From CAVPGP01 sp963718065 (GTDB lineage Bacteria; Actinomycetota; Thermoleophilia; Gaiellales; Gaiellaceae): a stretch of 64,000 nucleotides of DNA. Positions 8,681 to 17,081 of this stretch are shown piece after piece (position 1 is the first letter of the stretch; each line of letters starts with the position of its first letter). The position numbers and the translations under genes are program-made. Location of the stretch: positions 115,134 to 179,133 of the forward strand of contig CAVQYE010000013.1 in the NCBI GenBank assembly GCA_963718065.1, written 5' to 3'. The notes under the pieces are model-generated. The model did not search any database and was not told where the DNA came from. It saw only the letters and a program-made list of their open reading frames with translations.

Positions 8681-9657
8681 CAGTTCCCGGACCCCAGCGT
8701 CTTGGTGTAGGCGAACAGCGCCTCGAACTCGCCCGCGGGCCAGTCCTTGCCGACGGCGGGCATGCCGAGGCGGCCGTTCTCGACGAGCGTCCGCAGGCCC
8801 TCCTCGTCCTTCAATACCGGGTTCCCGCCGAGGTTCGGCCCGACCAGCTTCGCACCGGTCGTCGCCAGGCGGTGGCACTTGAGGCAGACGCCCACGAAGA
8901 TCTGCCTGCCGAGCTCCGGGCTGCCCTCGGCGAGGAGTTGCTTCTGCCGCGTGAGCCACGTGCGGTAGGCGGTGTCCTCCATCACGTCGACCCAGGCGTG
9001 CATCTGGGCGTGCTGCAGGCCGCAGAGCTCGGCGCACTGGCCCTCGTAGGAGCCGATCCGCTTCGCCTGGAACCAGGTGTGGTTGACCTTGCCCGGGATC
9101 GCGTCGAACTTGCCGCCGAGCGCGGGGATCCACCACGAGTGGATGACGTCGAAGTCGGGGGCGCTCACGTCGAGCGGGACGACACCGCCCGCGGGCGCCT
9201 TCAGGCGGTCGATCGAGATCGCCCCGTTCGGGTACGTGAACTGCCAGTAGAACTGCCGGCCCTCGACCTTGACGGTGTTGGCGTCCGCGGAGGCCGGTGT
9301 GTTCTCGATCCCCGGCAGCTTGTAGAAGACGAAGCTGCCGATGATCGCCAGGATCACGACCGGCACGACCGTCCAGATCAGCTCGAGCCGTGTCGAGCCG
9401 TGGATCTGCGGCCCTTCGGCCGTCCGCTCGCGGCCGCGGCGGCGGAAGCGGATGATGAAGACGATCAGCGCGCCCTCGACGGCGACGAAGATGATGCCGG
9501 TGAAAAGCGTGATCACCCAGTAGGCGTCGATCGTCCTGCTCGCATTCGGAGAGTCTGGGCTGAGCGGCGCGATTCCGCCGTTGTCCGCGAGCGCCGGTAC
9601 GGCGAGCGCGAGCCCGGCAAGAACGAAAGCGAAGACGAGGGGCAGCCGACGACGCAC
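8680..9657 (-). CDS. ctaC: Cytochrome c oxidase subunit II with fused cytochrome c domain (caa3 type)
   Basis: 325 residues. A signal peptide (1-24) and two membrane helices are followed by the CuA cupredoxin domain with His in DVIHSWWIPA and the cluster EGQCAELCGLQHAQM. A C-terminal class I cytochrome c domain follows, with heme motif CLKCH and a likely axial Met in LGMPAVG. The fusion defines a caa3-type oxidase, which can take electrons directly from a soluble donor such as the cupredoxin or cytochrome proteins encoded at 30.2 and 48.2 kb (inference). It is the first gene of the cta operon. The gap to the divergent gene at 9679 is only about 20 bp. Confidence 0.97.
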   Translation of the reverse strand: MRRRLPLVFAFVLAGLALAVPALADNGGIAPLSPDSPNASRTIDAYWVITLFTGIIFVAVEGALIVFIIRFRRRGRERTAEGPQIHGSTRLELIWTVVPVVILAIIGSFVFYKLPGIENTPASADANTVKVEGRQFYWQFTYPNGAISIDRLKAPAGGVVPLDVSAPDFDVIHSWWIPALGGKFDAIPGKVNHTWFQAKRIGSYEGQCAELCGLQHAQMHAWVDVMEDTAYRTWLTRQKQLLAEGSPELGRQIFVGVCLKCHRLATTGAKLVGPNLGGNPVLKDEEGLRTLVENGRLGMPAVGKDWPAGEFEALFAYTKTLGSGN

Positions 9658-9678
9658 GCCGCGGGCATTCTATGGAGG

Positions 9679-9966
9679 ATGGCGAGCCGCTCGCGCGTGC
9701 AACTTCCGTCACATGTGACGGAGCCCTTCGACGTCTTCATCAACGGCGTCCCGCAGCAGCGCGGGTCGGACTACCGTGTCGAGGGCCGGTCGCTGGTCTT
9801 CGAGCGCGAGCTCGCGCAGGAAGGGCGCCTCGGCTTCTGGCGCTGGCTCTCGATCTTCTTCGGGATCGCGGGCAGCTACCGCAAGCACGAGACGATCGAC
9901 CTCGTGTACCAGGCGTCCGGCAGGCGCACCGTCGAGACGGGGCTCGTGCCGGTTCCCGAGGACTAG
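9679..9966 (+). CDS. Conserved hypothetical protein, 95 aa
   Basis: A short soluble protein (EPFDVFINGVPQQRGSDYRVEGRSLVFER...), probably one small beta-rich domain interrupted by a hydrophobic FWRWLSIFFGIAGSY segment. I recognise no named domain. The ATG at 9679 directly abuts GGAGG, which is too close to serve as its ribosome site, so translation may be leaderless or may start at the GTG at 9697. It is divergent from ctaC, leaving almost no space for separate promoters. Confidence 0.6.
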   Translation: MASRSRVQLPSHVTEPFDVFINGVPQQRGSDYRVEGRSLVFERELAQEGRLGFWRWLSIFFGIAGSYRKHETIDLVYQASGRRTVETGLVPVPED

Positions 9967-9972
9967 GAGCGT

Positions 9973-10341
9973 TTAGCGGTCGGCGAGCTCGAAGAGCATC
10001 TCGGGCAGCCGGACAAGGTCCTCCTTGCGGAGGAAGTCGACCGCTCCCACTTCCTTGGCGCGGTTTCGGTCGGCCTGGACGTCCGAGCCGGTGAGCATCA
10101 CAACGCGTGCGTCGGGGCACGTCTTGTGCAGGCGCCTCGTCGCGGAATGGCCGTCCATCCGCGGCATGTTGATGTCCATCAGGATCAGATCCGGCCGGTG
10201 CTCCCGGGCCAGCCGCAGTGCCTCGGCGCCGTCGCCGGCGCAGGCGACGACGTCCACGCGCTCGTCGGCGGAGAGCACGAGCTCGAGTCCTTCTGCGAAC
10301 GGGGCGTCGTCGTCGACGATCAGCACGCGCAGGCGCTGCAT
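9973..10341 (-). CDS. Single-domain response regulator receiver
   Basis: 122 residues, a stand-alone CheY-like receiver with no output domain. The acidic pocket is VDDDAP, the phospho-acceptor Asp is in LILMDINMPRMDG, the conserved Thr is in VVMLTGSD, and the conserved Lys is in FLRKEDLV. It starts with ATG at 10341. No histidine kinase is adjacent, so its partner is unknown. It probably signals by protein-protein contact or is part of a phosphorelay (inference). Confidence 0.9.
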   Translation of the reverse strand: MQRLRVLIVDDDAPFAEGLELVLSADERVDVVACAGDGAEALRLAREHRPDLILMDINMPRMDGHSATRRLHKTCPDARVVMLTGSDVQADRNRAKEVGAVDFLRKEDLVRLPEMLFELADR

Positions 10342-10381
10342 CGCGCGATCTTTACGGACCCCCGGCGCAGGTGCGGCAGGG

Positions 10382-11347
10382 TCAGGGAATCCGTGGGGCC
10401 CAGAGCGCCCCGAGGGCGAGCGCGGCGAGCAGGAGGATCGCGCCGATGCCCGCGAACCTGGGTGTGACCTCGCGCTGCTCGGTGTGCTGGCCGATCCGCG
10501 ATCCGAGCTGGCGATAGACATTCTTCAGCGTGTTGGCGTTGCCGGCGGTGAAGGCTTGGCCGCCCGTCGTCCGGGCGATCATCTCGAGCGTTGCCGGGTC
10601 GGGTGGCACGGGCCGGGACTGCTGGAACCCGGGCGGGCCGAACGTTACGACGCCGTTCGGCGTCCCGAGCGCGACCGTGTAGATGGCGATGCCGGCCGAC
10701 CGGGCGCGCTGCGCGGCCGTCGCGGGCGTGATGTTGCCCTGGGTCTGCTTGCCGTCGGAGAGCAGCAGGATCGCCGCGGGCGGGTGCTTGCCCTGGGGGC
10801 TGCCCTTGACGGCGGCGGCGGCCAGCTCGATCGCCTGGGCGAGGCCGTCTCCGAGCGAGGTGCCTCCGCCCGGCGCGAGGAAGCCGGTCGCCTCGTGTAC
10901 CTGCTCGCGGTCACGCGTCGGCGCCGCGAGCACGTTGACCTCGGAGTCGAACGAGACGAGGCCGACCCGCACGCGCTTGGGGAGCTTCTTCAAGAAGAGC
11001 TCGATCGCGGAGCGCGCGGCGTCGAGCCGGGTCGGGTTCACGTCGTCGGCGCGCATCGATCCCGAGGTGTCGACGACGAGCACGACGGTCGCCCGGTCCT
11101 CCGGCACCGACTGGGCCATGTGCGGGCGCGCCAGCGCGATTCCGAGCGCCAGGATTGCGGCGAGGAAGAGCCCGGCCGGGACAAGGCCGCGCCAGGGCTT
11201 GCCGGTCGCCGCGACGGCGGCGAGCACGTCGAGGTTCGTGTACGTCGTCGCGTACTTCGTTCGCCGGCGCGAGACCAGCAGGTAGACGCCGGCGAGGACC
11301 GGCACCGCGAGGAGCGCGAGCAGACCGAGTGGCCAGGTGAGTCCCAT
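10382..11347 (-). CDS. VWA domain membrane protein (BatA/BatB-like)
   Basis: 321 residues. Two N-terminal membrane helices (about 5-25 and 55-75) are followed by a von Willebrand A domain with MIDAS motif DTSGSM and the later Thr and Asp sites (GGGTSLGDGL, LLLSDGKQT), then a C-terminal membrane helix. This is the Bat-type architecture: a metal-binding adhesion module held at the outer face of the membrane by N- and C-terminal anchors. It is the last gene of the MoxR-DUF58-VWA-secreted-VWA operon. Such operons act with MoxR AAA ATPases as chaperones in envelope stress; the client here is unknown. Confidence 0.9.
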   Translation of the reverse strand: MGLTWPLGLLALLAVPVLAGVYLLVSRRRTKYATTYTNLDVLAAVAATGKPWRGLVPAGLFLAAILALGIALARPHMAQSVPEDRATVVLVVDTSGSMRADDVNPTRLDAARSAIELFLKKLPKRVRVGLVSFDSEVNVLAAPTRDREQVHEATGFLAPGGGTSLGDGLAQAIELAAAAVKGSPQGKHPPAAILLLSDGKQTQGNITPATAAQRARSAGIAIYTVALGTPNGVVTFGPPGFQQSRPVPPDPATLEMIARTTGGQAFTAGNANTLKNVYRQLGSRIGQHTEQREVTPRFAGIGAILLLAALALGALWAPRIP

Positions 11348-11353
11348 CGTCGG

Positions 11354-12058
11354 CTAGCTCCTCGCGCAGGCGAGCCCGACCTGCAGCTCTGCCTTGACGT
11401 TGTCGGGAAGGGCGTCGGTCGTGGTCGTCCGGATCGTTACGCGGCCGTTGGCGACGGTTCGCTTCGCGGTGACGACCGAGAGGAGCGTGGCGGCGGGCGC
11501 CGTCTTCGTCCGGAACGCGACGGCGTGCCAGCTGCCGACGAGGTGCTCACGGCCCGGGCACGCGCGAACGATCGTCTGCACCCGGCCCGGCGCGAGCTTC
11601 AGGGTCTTCGCGCGCAGCGTTACCGGATGTCCCGGCTTGAACGTGACGGAGGTCGTCGACCGGCCGCCTCCGCCAGAGGTGGGGATGCAGCCCAGGAAAG
11701 GCCGGAAGCTCGTCGCCTTCTGCGTCGTGCCCGCGTAGAGGGCCGAGAAGAGCGCGGAGCGCGACGTCGTCACGCCCGGCGAGACCGGGCTGCCGAGCTG
11801 GCCGGAGAACGTCACGTCGAGGGCTCGGTCGCTGACGACTGCGTCGGTGCCGCCGACCACGCCGCGGCCGCCGGGGCACGCCAGGAGATACAGCGCCGCC
11901 GTCCGGTCGAAGCCGCCCTGCACCGGCACGACCACCCATGGGCCCGGGACGCTGATGCAGACCTGCAGGCCGCGGCACTCGTCGGCCGCGCCCGCGGGGG
12001 CCGCGGTTGCGGCGATGGCGCAGAGCAGCATCGCTGCGCTAAGGATTATTCGCTTCAC
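11354..12058 (-). CDS. Secreted hypothetical protein between the two VWA genes
   Basis: 234 residues with a clear signal peptide (MKRIILSAAMLLCAIAATAAPAGAA). The mature part is rich in beta-strand-like segments and contains several cysteines that may form disulfides (DECRGLQVC, LACPGG, LGCIP, ACPGR, GLACARS). It overlaps the upstream VWA gene by 4 nt and the second VWA gene starts 6 nt after it, so all three should be made together. I do not recognise the family. Being embedded in a MoxR/VWA operon, it could be the secreted client or partner (inference). Confidence 0.75.
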   Translation of the reverse strand: MKRIILSAAMLLCAIAATAAPAGAADECRGLQVCISVPGPWVVVPVQGGFDRTAALYLLACPGGRGVVGGTDAVVSDRALDVTFSGQLGSPVSPGVTTSRSALFSALYAGTTQKATSFRPFLGCIPTSGGGGRSTTSVTFKPGHPVTLRAKTLKLAPGRVQTIVRACPGREHLVGSWHAVAFRTKTAPAATLLSVVTAKRTVANGRVTIRTTTTDALPDNVKAELQVGLACARS

Positions 12059-13026
12059 GGGAGCCTCCTGAACCAGAGCAGGGACAGCGCCCCGCCTGCG
12101 ACTGCCAGCAGGCCACCGGCGCCGGTCGCGGCGACGGCGAGCTCGTGGACCTTCTGAACCTTGCCGAAGCGTGAGCCGAGATCCTTGTACACGGCGTCGA
12201 GCTTGGCCGCGTCCGCGAAGCGGAAGAAGCGCCCGCCGCTCGCCTCGGCGACCTGCTCGAGGGTCTGCGGGTCGGGCGGCACGGCGATGCGCTCCGTGAA
12301 GCCGCCCTGGACGGGGCGCTCGAGGATCCCATCCGGAGTCCCGAGCAGAACGGTGTAGATCGGCACGCCCTGCTGCCGGGCCTCGCGCGCGGCAGCGACC
12401 GGTTGCACCCGTCCCTGGGTCTGGGCACCGTCGGAGATGACGAGCACCGCGGCGGGAGGCCGCGAGCCGTGGACCGTCGAGCTGGCTGTCGAGACGCGCG
12501 CCACCTGCACCGAGCGCTGAATCGCCTCGCCGAGGGCGGTGCCCTCACCGGTCCGGAGAGTGCGCAGCACCTCGAGCGCCCTGGCCCGGCCGGCGCCGGG
12601 GGTGGCGACGACCGCGGGGCGCGTGCCGAACGAGACGATGGCGACGCGGAACTTCTTCGGCAGCTTCTTGATGAACGCAGCGCCTGCTTCCTCGGCCGCA
12701 CCGAGGCGGGTCGGCTTCACGTCCTTGGCCAGCATCGAGCCGGAGACGTCGATCGTCAGGACGACGGTCGCTTCCTCCCGCTTGGCGGCGAAGGTCGCAC
12801 GCGGGCGAGCCGCGCCGATGATCAGGAACGCGACCGCGGCGAGGATCAGGCCGACCGGCACATGGCGGCGCCAGCCCGGTCTGACGGGGGTGAGGTTCGG
12901 CAGCAGCGCCGGCGAGGCCCAGGCGGCCGCGCGGGCGTCACGCCGGCGCTCGAGCCAGAGATGTCCTACGACGGCCGCCGGGACGGCGAGCAGCAGGATC
13001 AGGATGAGAGGCGAACCAAAGCTCAT
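12055..13026 (-). CDS. VWA domain membrane protein (BatA-like)
   Basis: 323 residues, a paralogue of the protein at 10382 with the same layout: N-terminal helix and RRRDARAAAWA linker, a second helix near 55-75 (VGLILAAVAFLIIGAARP), a VWA domain with MIDAS motif DVSGSM, and a C-terminal helix (GAGGLLAVAGGALSLLWF). The second metal-site region is GEGTALGEAI and the third is LVISDGAQTQGR. It follows the DUF58 gene by 10 nt. Two VWA proteins with one MoxR and one DUF58 is the usual Bat operon set. Confidence 0.9.
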   Translation of the reverse strand: MSFGSPLILILLLAVPAAVVGHLWLERRRDARAAAWASPALLPNLTPVRPGWRRHVPVGLILAAVAFLIIGAARPRATFAAKREEATVVLTIDVSGSMLAKDVKPTRLGAAEEAGAAFIKKLPKKFRVAIVSFGTRPAVVATPGAGRARALEVLRTLRTGEGTALGEAIQRSVQVARVSTASSTVHGSRPPAAVLVISDGAQTQGRVQPVAAAREARQQGVPIYTVLLGTPDGILERPVQGGFTERIAVPPDPQTLEQVAEASGGRFFRFADAAKLDAVYKDLGSRFGKVQKVHELAVAATGAGGLLAVAGGALSLLWFRRLP

Positions 13027-13036
13027 GGGCGGGAGC

Positions 13037-13957
13037 TCATCGGCGTGGGTGGTTGCGGCGAAGGAAGGTGGCGAGCGGGCGGAGCCAGTCGCCCGCCGTC
13101 GAGAGCGTCACGTGCGCGACGCCGGCGGAGGCGAGCGTCGTCACCAGCGCACGGCGCTCGTCCGCGGCCGCGGCGGCGAACCGCTCGCGGAGCCGCGTGC
13201 TGGACGTGTCGACTCGGAGCTGCCGCCCCGTTTCGGGATCGACGAGCCGCAGCTCGCCGACGTCTGCCAGCTCCTGCTCGCGCGGGTCACGTACCTCGAG
13301 CGCGGCAACGGTGTGCCGCCCCGCGAGGCGGAGCAGCGGCGGGCGCCACGTCTGGGGGCCGCGGAAGTCCGAGACGACGACGATGAACGACTTCTGCTGT
13401 GCGATCGCGCCGACCCTGTCGAGGGCCTCGGCGAGCGACTCGGTGGAGCCGGGATCTGCGTGCTCGTCACGGAGCTCACGCAGCACGCCGAGGAGGCCGA
13501 TCCGGCCCTGGCGCGGCGGCAGCGTGCGGATCTCGCCGTCGCCGAAGGCGACGAGGCCGAGCCGGTTGCCGCGCCGCGTGGCCACGTGCCCGATCGCCAG
13601 CGCTGCGCCCTCGGCGACGTCCGTCTTGCGGCGGTCGGCCGTCCCGAACTGCATCGACGCCGTGTTGTCGAGCACGAGCCACGTCACGAGCACCCGCTCG
13701 GCGATCTCGACCCGGACGTGCGGGATGCCGGTGCGGGCGGTGACGTTCCACTCGATCCGGCGCACGTCGTCGCCCGCCTCGTACGGGCGCACGAGCGCGA
13801 GCTCACTGCCCTCGCCGGCGTGGGACGACCGGTAGTCGCCGGACAGAAGCCCGTCGACGCGCCGGGCAATCGTCAGCTCGAGCGCACGCAGGCTCGCCGG
13901 GGAGACGGGGCCGGGCCCCGGACGAGCGGGCGTCCTCTCGGCCGCGCCGCCGATCAC
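13037..13957 (-). CDS. DUF58 domain protein of the Bat-type operon
   Basis: 306 residues, cytoplasmic. The DUF58 hallmark is YEAGDDVRRIEWNVTARTG followed by a VWA-like core (LVLDNTASMQFGT), in which the MIDAS is DNTAS rather than DxSxS. DUF58 proteins accompany MoxR ATPases and are thought to link the ATPase to the membrane VWA partners. Its start overlaps the moxR stop by 4 nt. Confidence 0.9.
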   Translation of the reverse strand: MIGGAAERTPARPGPGPVSPASLRALELTIARRVDGLLSGDYRSSHAGEGSELALVRPYEAGDDVRRIEWNVTARTGIPHVRVEIAERVLVTWLVLDNTASMQFGTADRRKTDVAEGAALAIGHVATRRGNRLGLVAFGDGEIRTLPPRQGRIGLLGVLRELRDEHADPGSTESLAEALDRVGAIAQQKSFIVVVSDFRGPQTWRPPLLRLAGRHTVAALEVRDPREQELADVGELRLVDPETGRQLRVDTSSTRLRERFAAAAADERRALVTTLASAGVAHVTLSTAGDWLRPLATFLRRNHPRR

Positions 13958-14985
13958 GCTGCGGCCGGCTGCTTGGTCAGGTCGATGCGTGGGATGGGCA
14001 CCTTCGCGAGCACGGCGTCGAGGATCGTGTCGGGCGCGACCTCCTCGGCGAGCGCCTGGTAGGAGAGGACGAGGCGATGCCGGAAGGCGTCGCGCACGAG
14101 ATCCTTGATGTCACGCTCCGTCACGTACGGGCGTCCGCGCATCACGGCCAGGGCGCGGGCGCTCTGGACGAGGCTGATCGGCCCGCGCGGGCTGGCGCCG
14201 TAGGCGATGTAGGGCGCCACATCGGGCACGCCGTGACCGACCGGGTCGCGCGTCGCCGCGGCAAGCGTGACGGCGAAGCTGACGAGCGCCGGGTCGACGA
14301 AGATCGACGCCACTCGGCCCTGCAGCTCGCGGAGCTCCTCGATCGTCAGCACCGGGGCCAGCGCAGGCGCCGGCTCGAGCGAGCGGCCGACGACCGTCAG
14401 CTCCTCGTCGTGCTCGGGGTAGTCGACGAGCACCTTGAGCATGAAGCGGTCGACCTGAGCCTCGGGAAGCGGATACGTCCCCTCCGACTCGATCGGGTTC
14501 TGGGTGGCCATGACGAGGAACGGGTCGGGCACCGGATAGGTGTGGCCGCCGATCGTGACCTGGCGCTCCTGCATCACCTCGAGCAGGGCGGACTGCACCT
14601 TCGCCGGCGCGCGGTTGATCTCGTCGGCGAGCAGGAAGTTGCAGAAGACGGGGCCGAGCTCGGTGTCGAACTCCGACTTGTCGGGGCGGTAGATCCGCGT
14701 GCCGACGAGGTCGGCCGGCACGAGGTCGGGAGTGAACTGCACGCGCCCGAAGGTCCCGCCGAGCACCGCCGCGGTCGTCTTGATCGTCAGCGTCTTGGCG
14801 AGCCCCGGCACGCCTTCGATCAACAGGTGGCCCGTGGCCAGAAGCCCCACGAGGACCCGCTCGAGCATCGCGTCCTGCCCGGCGATCACGCGCTTGATCT
14901 CGAAGAGCGCTCCTTCCAGCTTCCGGCCGAGCTCGTCGACCGGCTCTTGTCCGGGACGCGGGCTCTCTTGCAGGCTCTCGCTCAT
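13954..14985 (-). CDS. MoxR-family AAA+ ATPase (Bat-type operon)
   Basis: 343 residues. Walker A is GVPGLAKT, Walker B is LLADEINRAP, and the sensor region is ATQNPIESEGTYPLPEAQ with the arginine-finger stretch DRFMLK. MoxR ATPases are chaperones that remodel or insert cofactors into client complexes together with VWA proteins. It is the first gene of the operon running to 10382. The ~70 bp upstream, before the end of the protease gene, should hold the promoter; it includes an AT-richer stretch around 15015-15050. Confidence 0.93.
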   Translation of the reverse strand: MSESLQESPRPGQEPVDELGRKLEGALFEIKRVIAGQDAMLERVLVGLLATGHLLIEGVPGLAKTLTIKTTAAVLGGTFGRVQFTPDLVPADLVGTRIYRPDKSEFDTELGPVFCNFLLADEINRAPAKVQSALLEVMQERQVTIGGHTYPVPDPFLVMATQNPIESEGTYPLPEAQVDRFMLKVLVDYPEHDEELTVVGRSLEPAPALAPVLTIEELRELQGRVASIFVDPALVSFAVTLAAATRDPVGHGVPDVAPYIAYGASPRGPISLVQSARALAVMRGRPYVTERDIKDLVRDAFRHRLVLSYQALAEEVAPDTILDAVLAKVPIPRIDLTKQPAAA

Positions 14986-15058
14986 CGGCGGCCTCCTAGC
15001 GTTTGCTGAACCCTGATCAAATCACTCATACGTTGAGAAGAACTTAAGCCTGCCATGA

Positions 15059-16120
15059 CTACGCGCCCGGGCGCGATGCCAGTTTCACAGTCACGTGCTC
15101 GGTCGAGCCGTTCCGGACGATCGTCAGGTCGAGCTTGTCGCCGGGCGCCCGTGCCTCGACGGCCGCGCGGAGGGCGTCGCCGGAGGTGATCGACTTGCCG
15201 TCGACCGCGGTGACGACGTCGCCGCTCTTGATGCCGGCGCCCGAAGCGGGGGTGCCGTCCGTCACCTGGGCGATCTGCGCGCCGAGCGGGGAGGTCGAGT
15301 CGCCGAGCGCGACGCCGAGGTAGGCGTGCTGGGCGGAGCCGCTCTTGATGATCTGCTGGAGCACCGAGCGCACCGTGCTGGAGGGGATCGCGAAGCCGAC
15401 GCCGTCGTTGCCGCCGGAGTCGCTCTCGATCTGCGCATTGACGCCGATCACACGGCCCTGCAGGTTCAGCAGGGGGCCGCCGGAGTTGCCGTGGTTGATC
15501 GCGGCGTCCGTCTGGATCGAGTCCGAGATCGTGAAGTTGTTCGGCGAGGTCATCTGCCGGTGGAGGGCGCTGACGATCCCCGTCGTCACGGTCTCCTCGA
15601 GGCCGAACGGGCTGCCGATCGCGACGACCCCGTCGCCGACCTCGAGCGAGGACGAGTCGCCGAGGGTGAGCGGCTTCAGGACCGACGCAGGCGCGTTCAC
15701 CTTCAGGACGGCCAGGTCGGTGGACGTGTCCGTGCCGACGACGGTCGCGCTGTAGCTCTTGCCGTTCCAGAAGCGGATGCTGATCGACGTCGCACCGTCG
15801 GCGACGTGCTGATTCGTGACGACGTGGCCGGCGGTGTCGGTGACGAAGCCGGAGCCCTGCGCCTGGGTGGAGCCTCCGGCGCCGCCGTCGGAGGTGACGG
15901 TGATCTCGACGACGCCGTCGCGGGCACGCCGGTAGATCTCGTTGACGCTGAGGGCGTTCGTGTTGACGGCCGCCGTCGAGGTGGTCGTGGACGCGGCGGG
16001 GGCCGTCGTGCGAACGACGGTCGTCGTGCCGCCGTCGAGCTTCGCGTAGGTGGCGGCGCCGGCGACGGCGCCGAGAACCGCCGTCGCGACGAGAGCGGCT
16101 GCGCGGGCTGATGAGTTCAT
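15059..16120 (-). CDS. HtrA/DegP-like serine protease with PDZ domain
   Basis: 353 residues from the ATG at 16120 (the frame extends to 16162, but GAAGGGA lies just upstream of 16120). An N-terminal signal anchor (SARAAALVATAVLGAVAGAAT) and a Thr/Ser-rich linker are followed by a trypsin-like domain with His in VTNQHVADG, Asp in STDLAVLKV and Ser in GNSGGPLL, then one PDZ domain (LGVALGD... SGDVVTAVDGKSI). This envelope quality-control protease is divergent from an OmpR-type two-component system. The same pairing occurs with mprAB-pepD in mycobacteria, so control by that system is likely. Confidence 0.94.
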   Translation of the reverse strand: MNSSARAAALVATAVLGAVAGAATYAKLDGGTTTVVRTTAPAASTTTSTAAVNTNALSVNEIYRRARDGVVEITVTSDGGAGGSTQAQGSGFVTDTAGHVVTNQHVADGATSISIRFWNGKSYSATVVGTDTSTDLAVLKVNAPASVLKPLTLGDSSSLEVGDGVVAIGSPFGLEETVTTGIVSALHRQMTSPNNFTISDSIQTDAAINHGNSGGPLLNLQGRVIGVNAQIESDSGGNDGVGFAIPSSTVRSVLQQIIKSGSAQHAYLGVALGDSTSPLGAQIAQVTDGTPASGAGIKSGDVVTAVDGKSITSGDALRAAVEARAPGDKLDLTIVRNGSTEHVTVKLASRPGA

Positions 16121-16211
16121 GCTTGTTCCCTTCTCGGTTTCATAGTCCCGCAATCTCAGCAACGCCGGCTAAGAGGACTCTGAGACGCAGGTTAAGTGCT
16201 GGCGAACCCTC

Positions 16212-16248
16212 CTTAGAGAGTTCTTAAGGGGCGTTTACGGTCGTCTTA
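16212..16248. promoter_or_regulatory. Array of four CTTA half-sites with an 11-bp period
   Basis: Within the 275-bp gap between the protease and the two-component genes, CTTA occurs at 16212, 16223 and 16245, with TTTA at 16234, so four units sit at an exact 11-bp period. OmpR/PhoB-family regulators bind direct repeats spaced by one helical turn, and such a regulator is encoded immediately to the right. The array is therefore a plausible operator serving one or both divergent promoters. This is inference from pattern and position. Confidence 0.6.
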
Positions 16249-16280
16249 GCCCCGATTGCGAGGGTGAGCGTGTTCACGAG

Positions 16281-16345
16281 AGCACTCCTTTGCTCGGGAG
16301 TGCTGTGGCACCCGGAGCCGCCGGTCGCTTCTGCAGCCGGCGGCT
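16281..16345 (+). promoter_or_regulatory. Two hairpins in the leader of the two-component genes
   Basis: Two inverted repeats precede the response regulator start: an 8-bp stem at 16281-16304 (AGCACTCC pairing with GGAGTGCT) and a 9-bp stem at 16316-16345 (AGCCGCCGG pairing with CCGGCGGCT). Neither is followed by a T-run. They may structure the mRNA leader or be protein-binding sites; no known riboswitch is recognised. Confidence 0.4.
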
Positions 16346-16395
16346 TCGTCCTGACGGGTATCGGTCTTAGACGGATCTCAGAGAGGGAATGCACA

Positions 16396-17081
16396 ATGCA
16401 AGCGATGCGGATCCTCGTCGTGGACGATGAACAGGCGGTGCGCGAGTCGCTCCGGCGAGCGCTCTCGCTCGAAGGGTTCGACGTCGATCTCGCGGTCGAC
16501 GGCGCCGAGGCGCTCCAATGCTGGAGGTCGAGGGCGACGAGCCCGACGCGGTCGTCCTCGACGTGCTCATGCCCGGCGTGGACGGCCTCGAGGTTTGCCG
16601 GCAGCTGCGCAGCGGCGGCAGCAAGCTGCCGATCCTGATGCTGACCGCGAAGGACCAGGTGGAGGATCGCGTCGCCGGCCTTGATGCCGGCGCCGACGAC
16701 TACGTGATCAAGCCCTTTGCGCTCGAGGAGCTCCTCGCCCGGCTCCGCGCGCTGCTGCGCAGGACGAAGGGCGACACCGACGGCGTGCTGCGGTTCGCCG
16801 ATCTCGAGCTCGATCCCGGCGCCTACGAGGTGCGGCGCGACGGCGATCCGATCGAGCTGACGCGGACGGAGTTCTCGCTGCTCGAGCTCTTCATGCGCAA
16901 CCCACGCCAGGTGCTGACGCGCTCGGTGATCTTCGATCGGGTCTGGGGCTACGACTTCGGCTATGGCTCGAACTCGCTCGACGTCTACATCGGCTATCTC
17001 CGCCGCAAGACCGAGGCGGGCGACCGGCCGCGCCTGATCCAGACGTTGCGGGGCGTCGGCTACGCCCTGCGCGAGCCGTGA
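16396..17081 (+). pseudogene. OmpR-family response regulator, frameshifted near codon 40
   Basis: The receiver starts MQAMRILVVDDEQAVRESL at 16396 with the acidic pocket intact. The frame is lost near 16513 (after GAEALQ) and is recovered from about 16518 with LEVEGDEPDAVVLDVLMPG, which holds the phospho-acceptor Asp. The rest of the receiver (conserved Lys in YVIKPF) and a complete OmpR-type winged-helix domain (LTRTEFSLLELFMRNP..., IGYLRRKTE, RGVGYAL) follow. One missing base would explain it. The downstream kinase is intact and overlaps the stop by 4 nt, so I think the gene is functional and the break is a sequencing or assembly indel, though a true mutation cannot be excluded. Confidence 0.88.
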
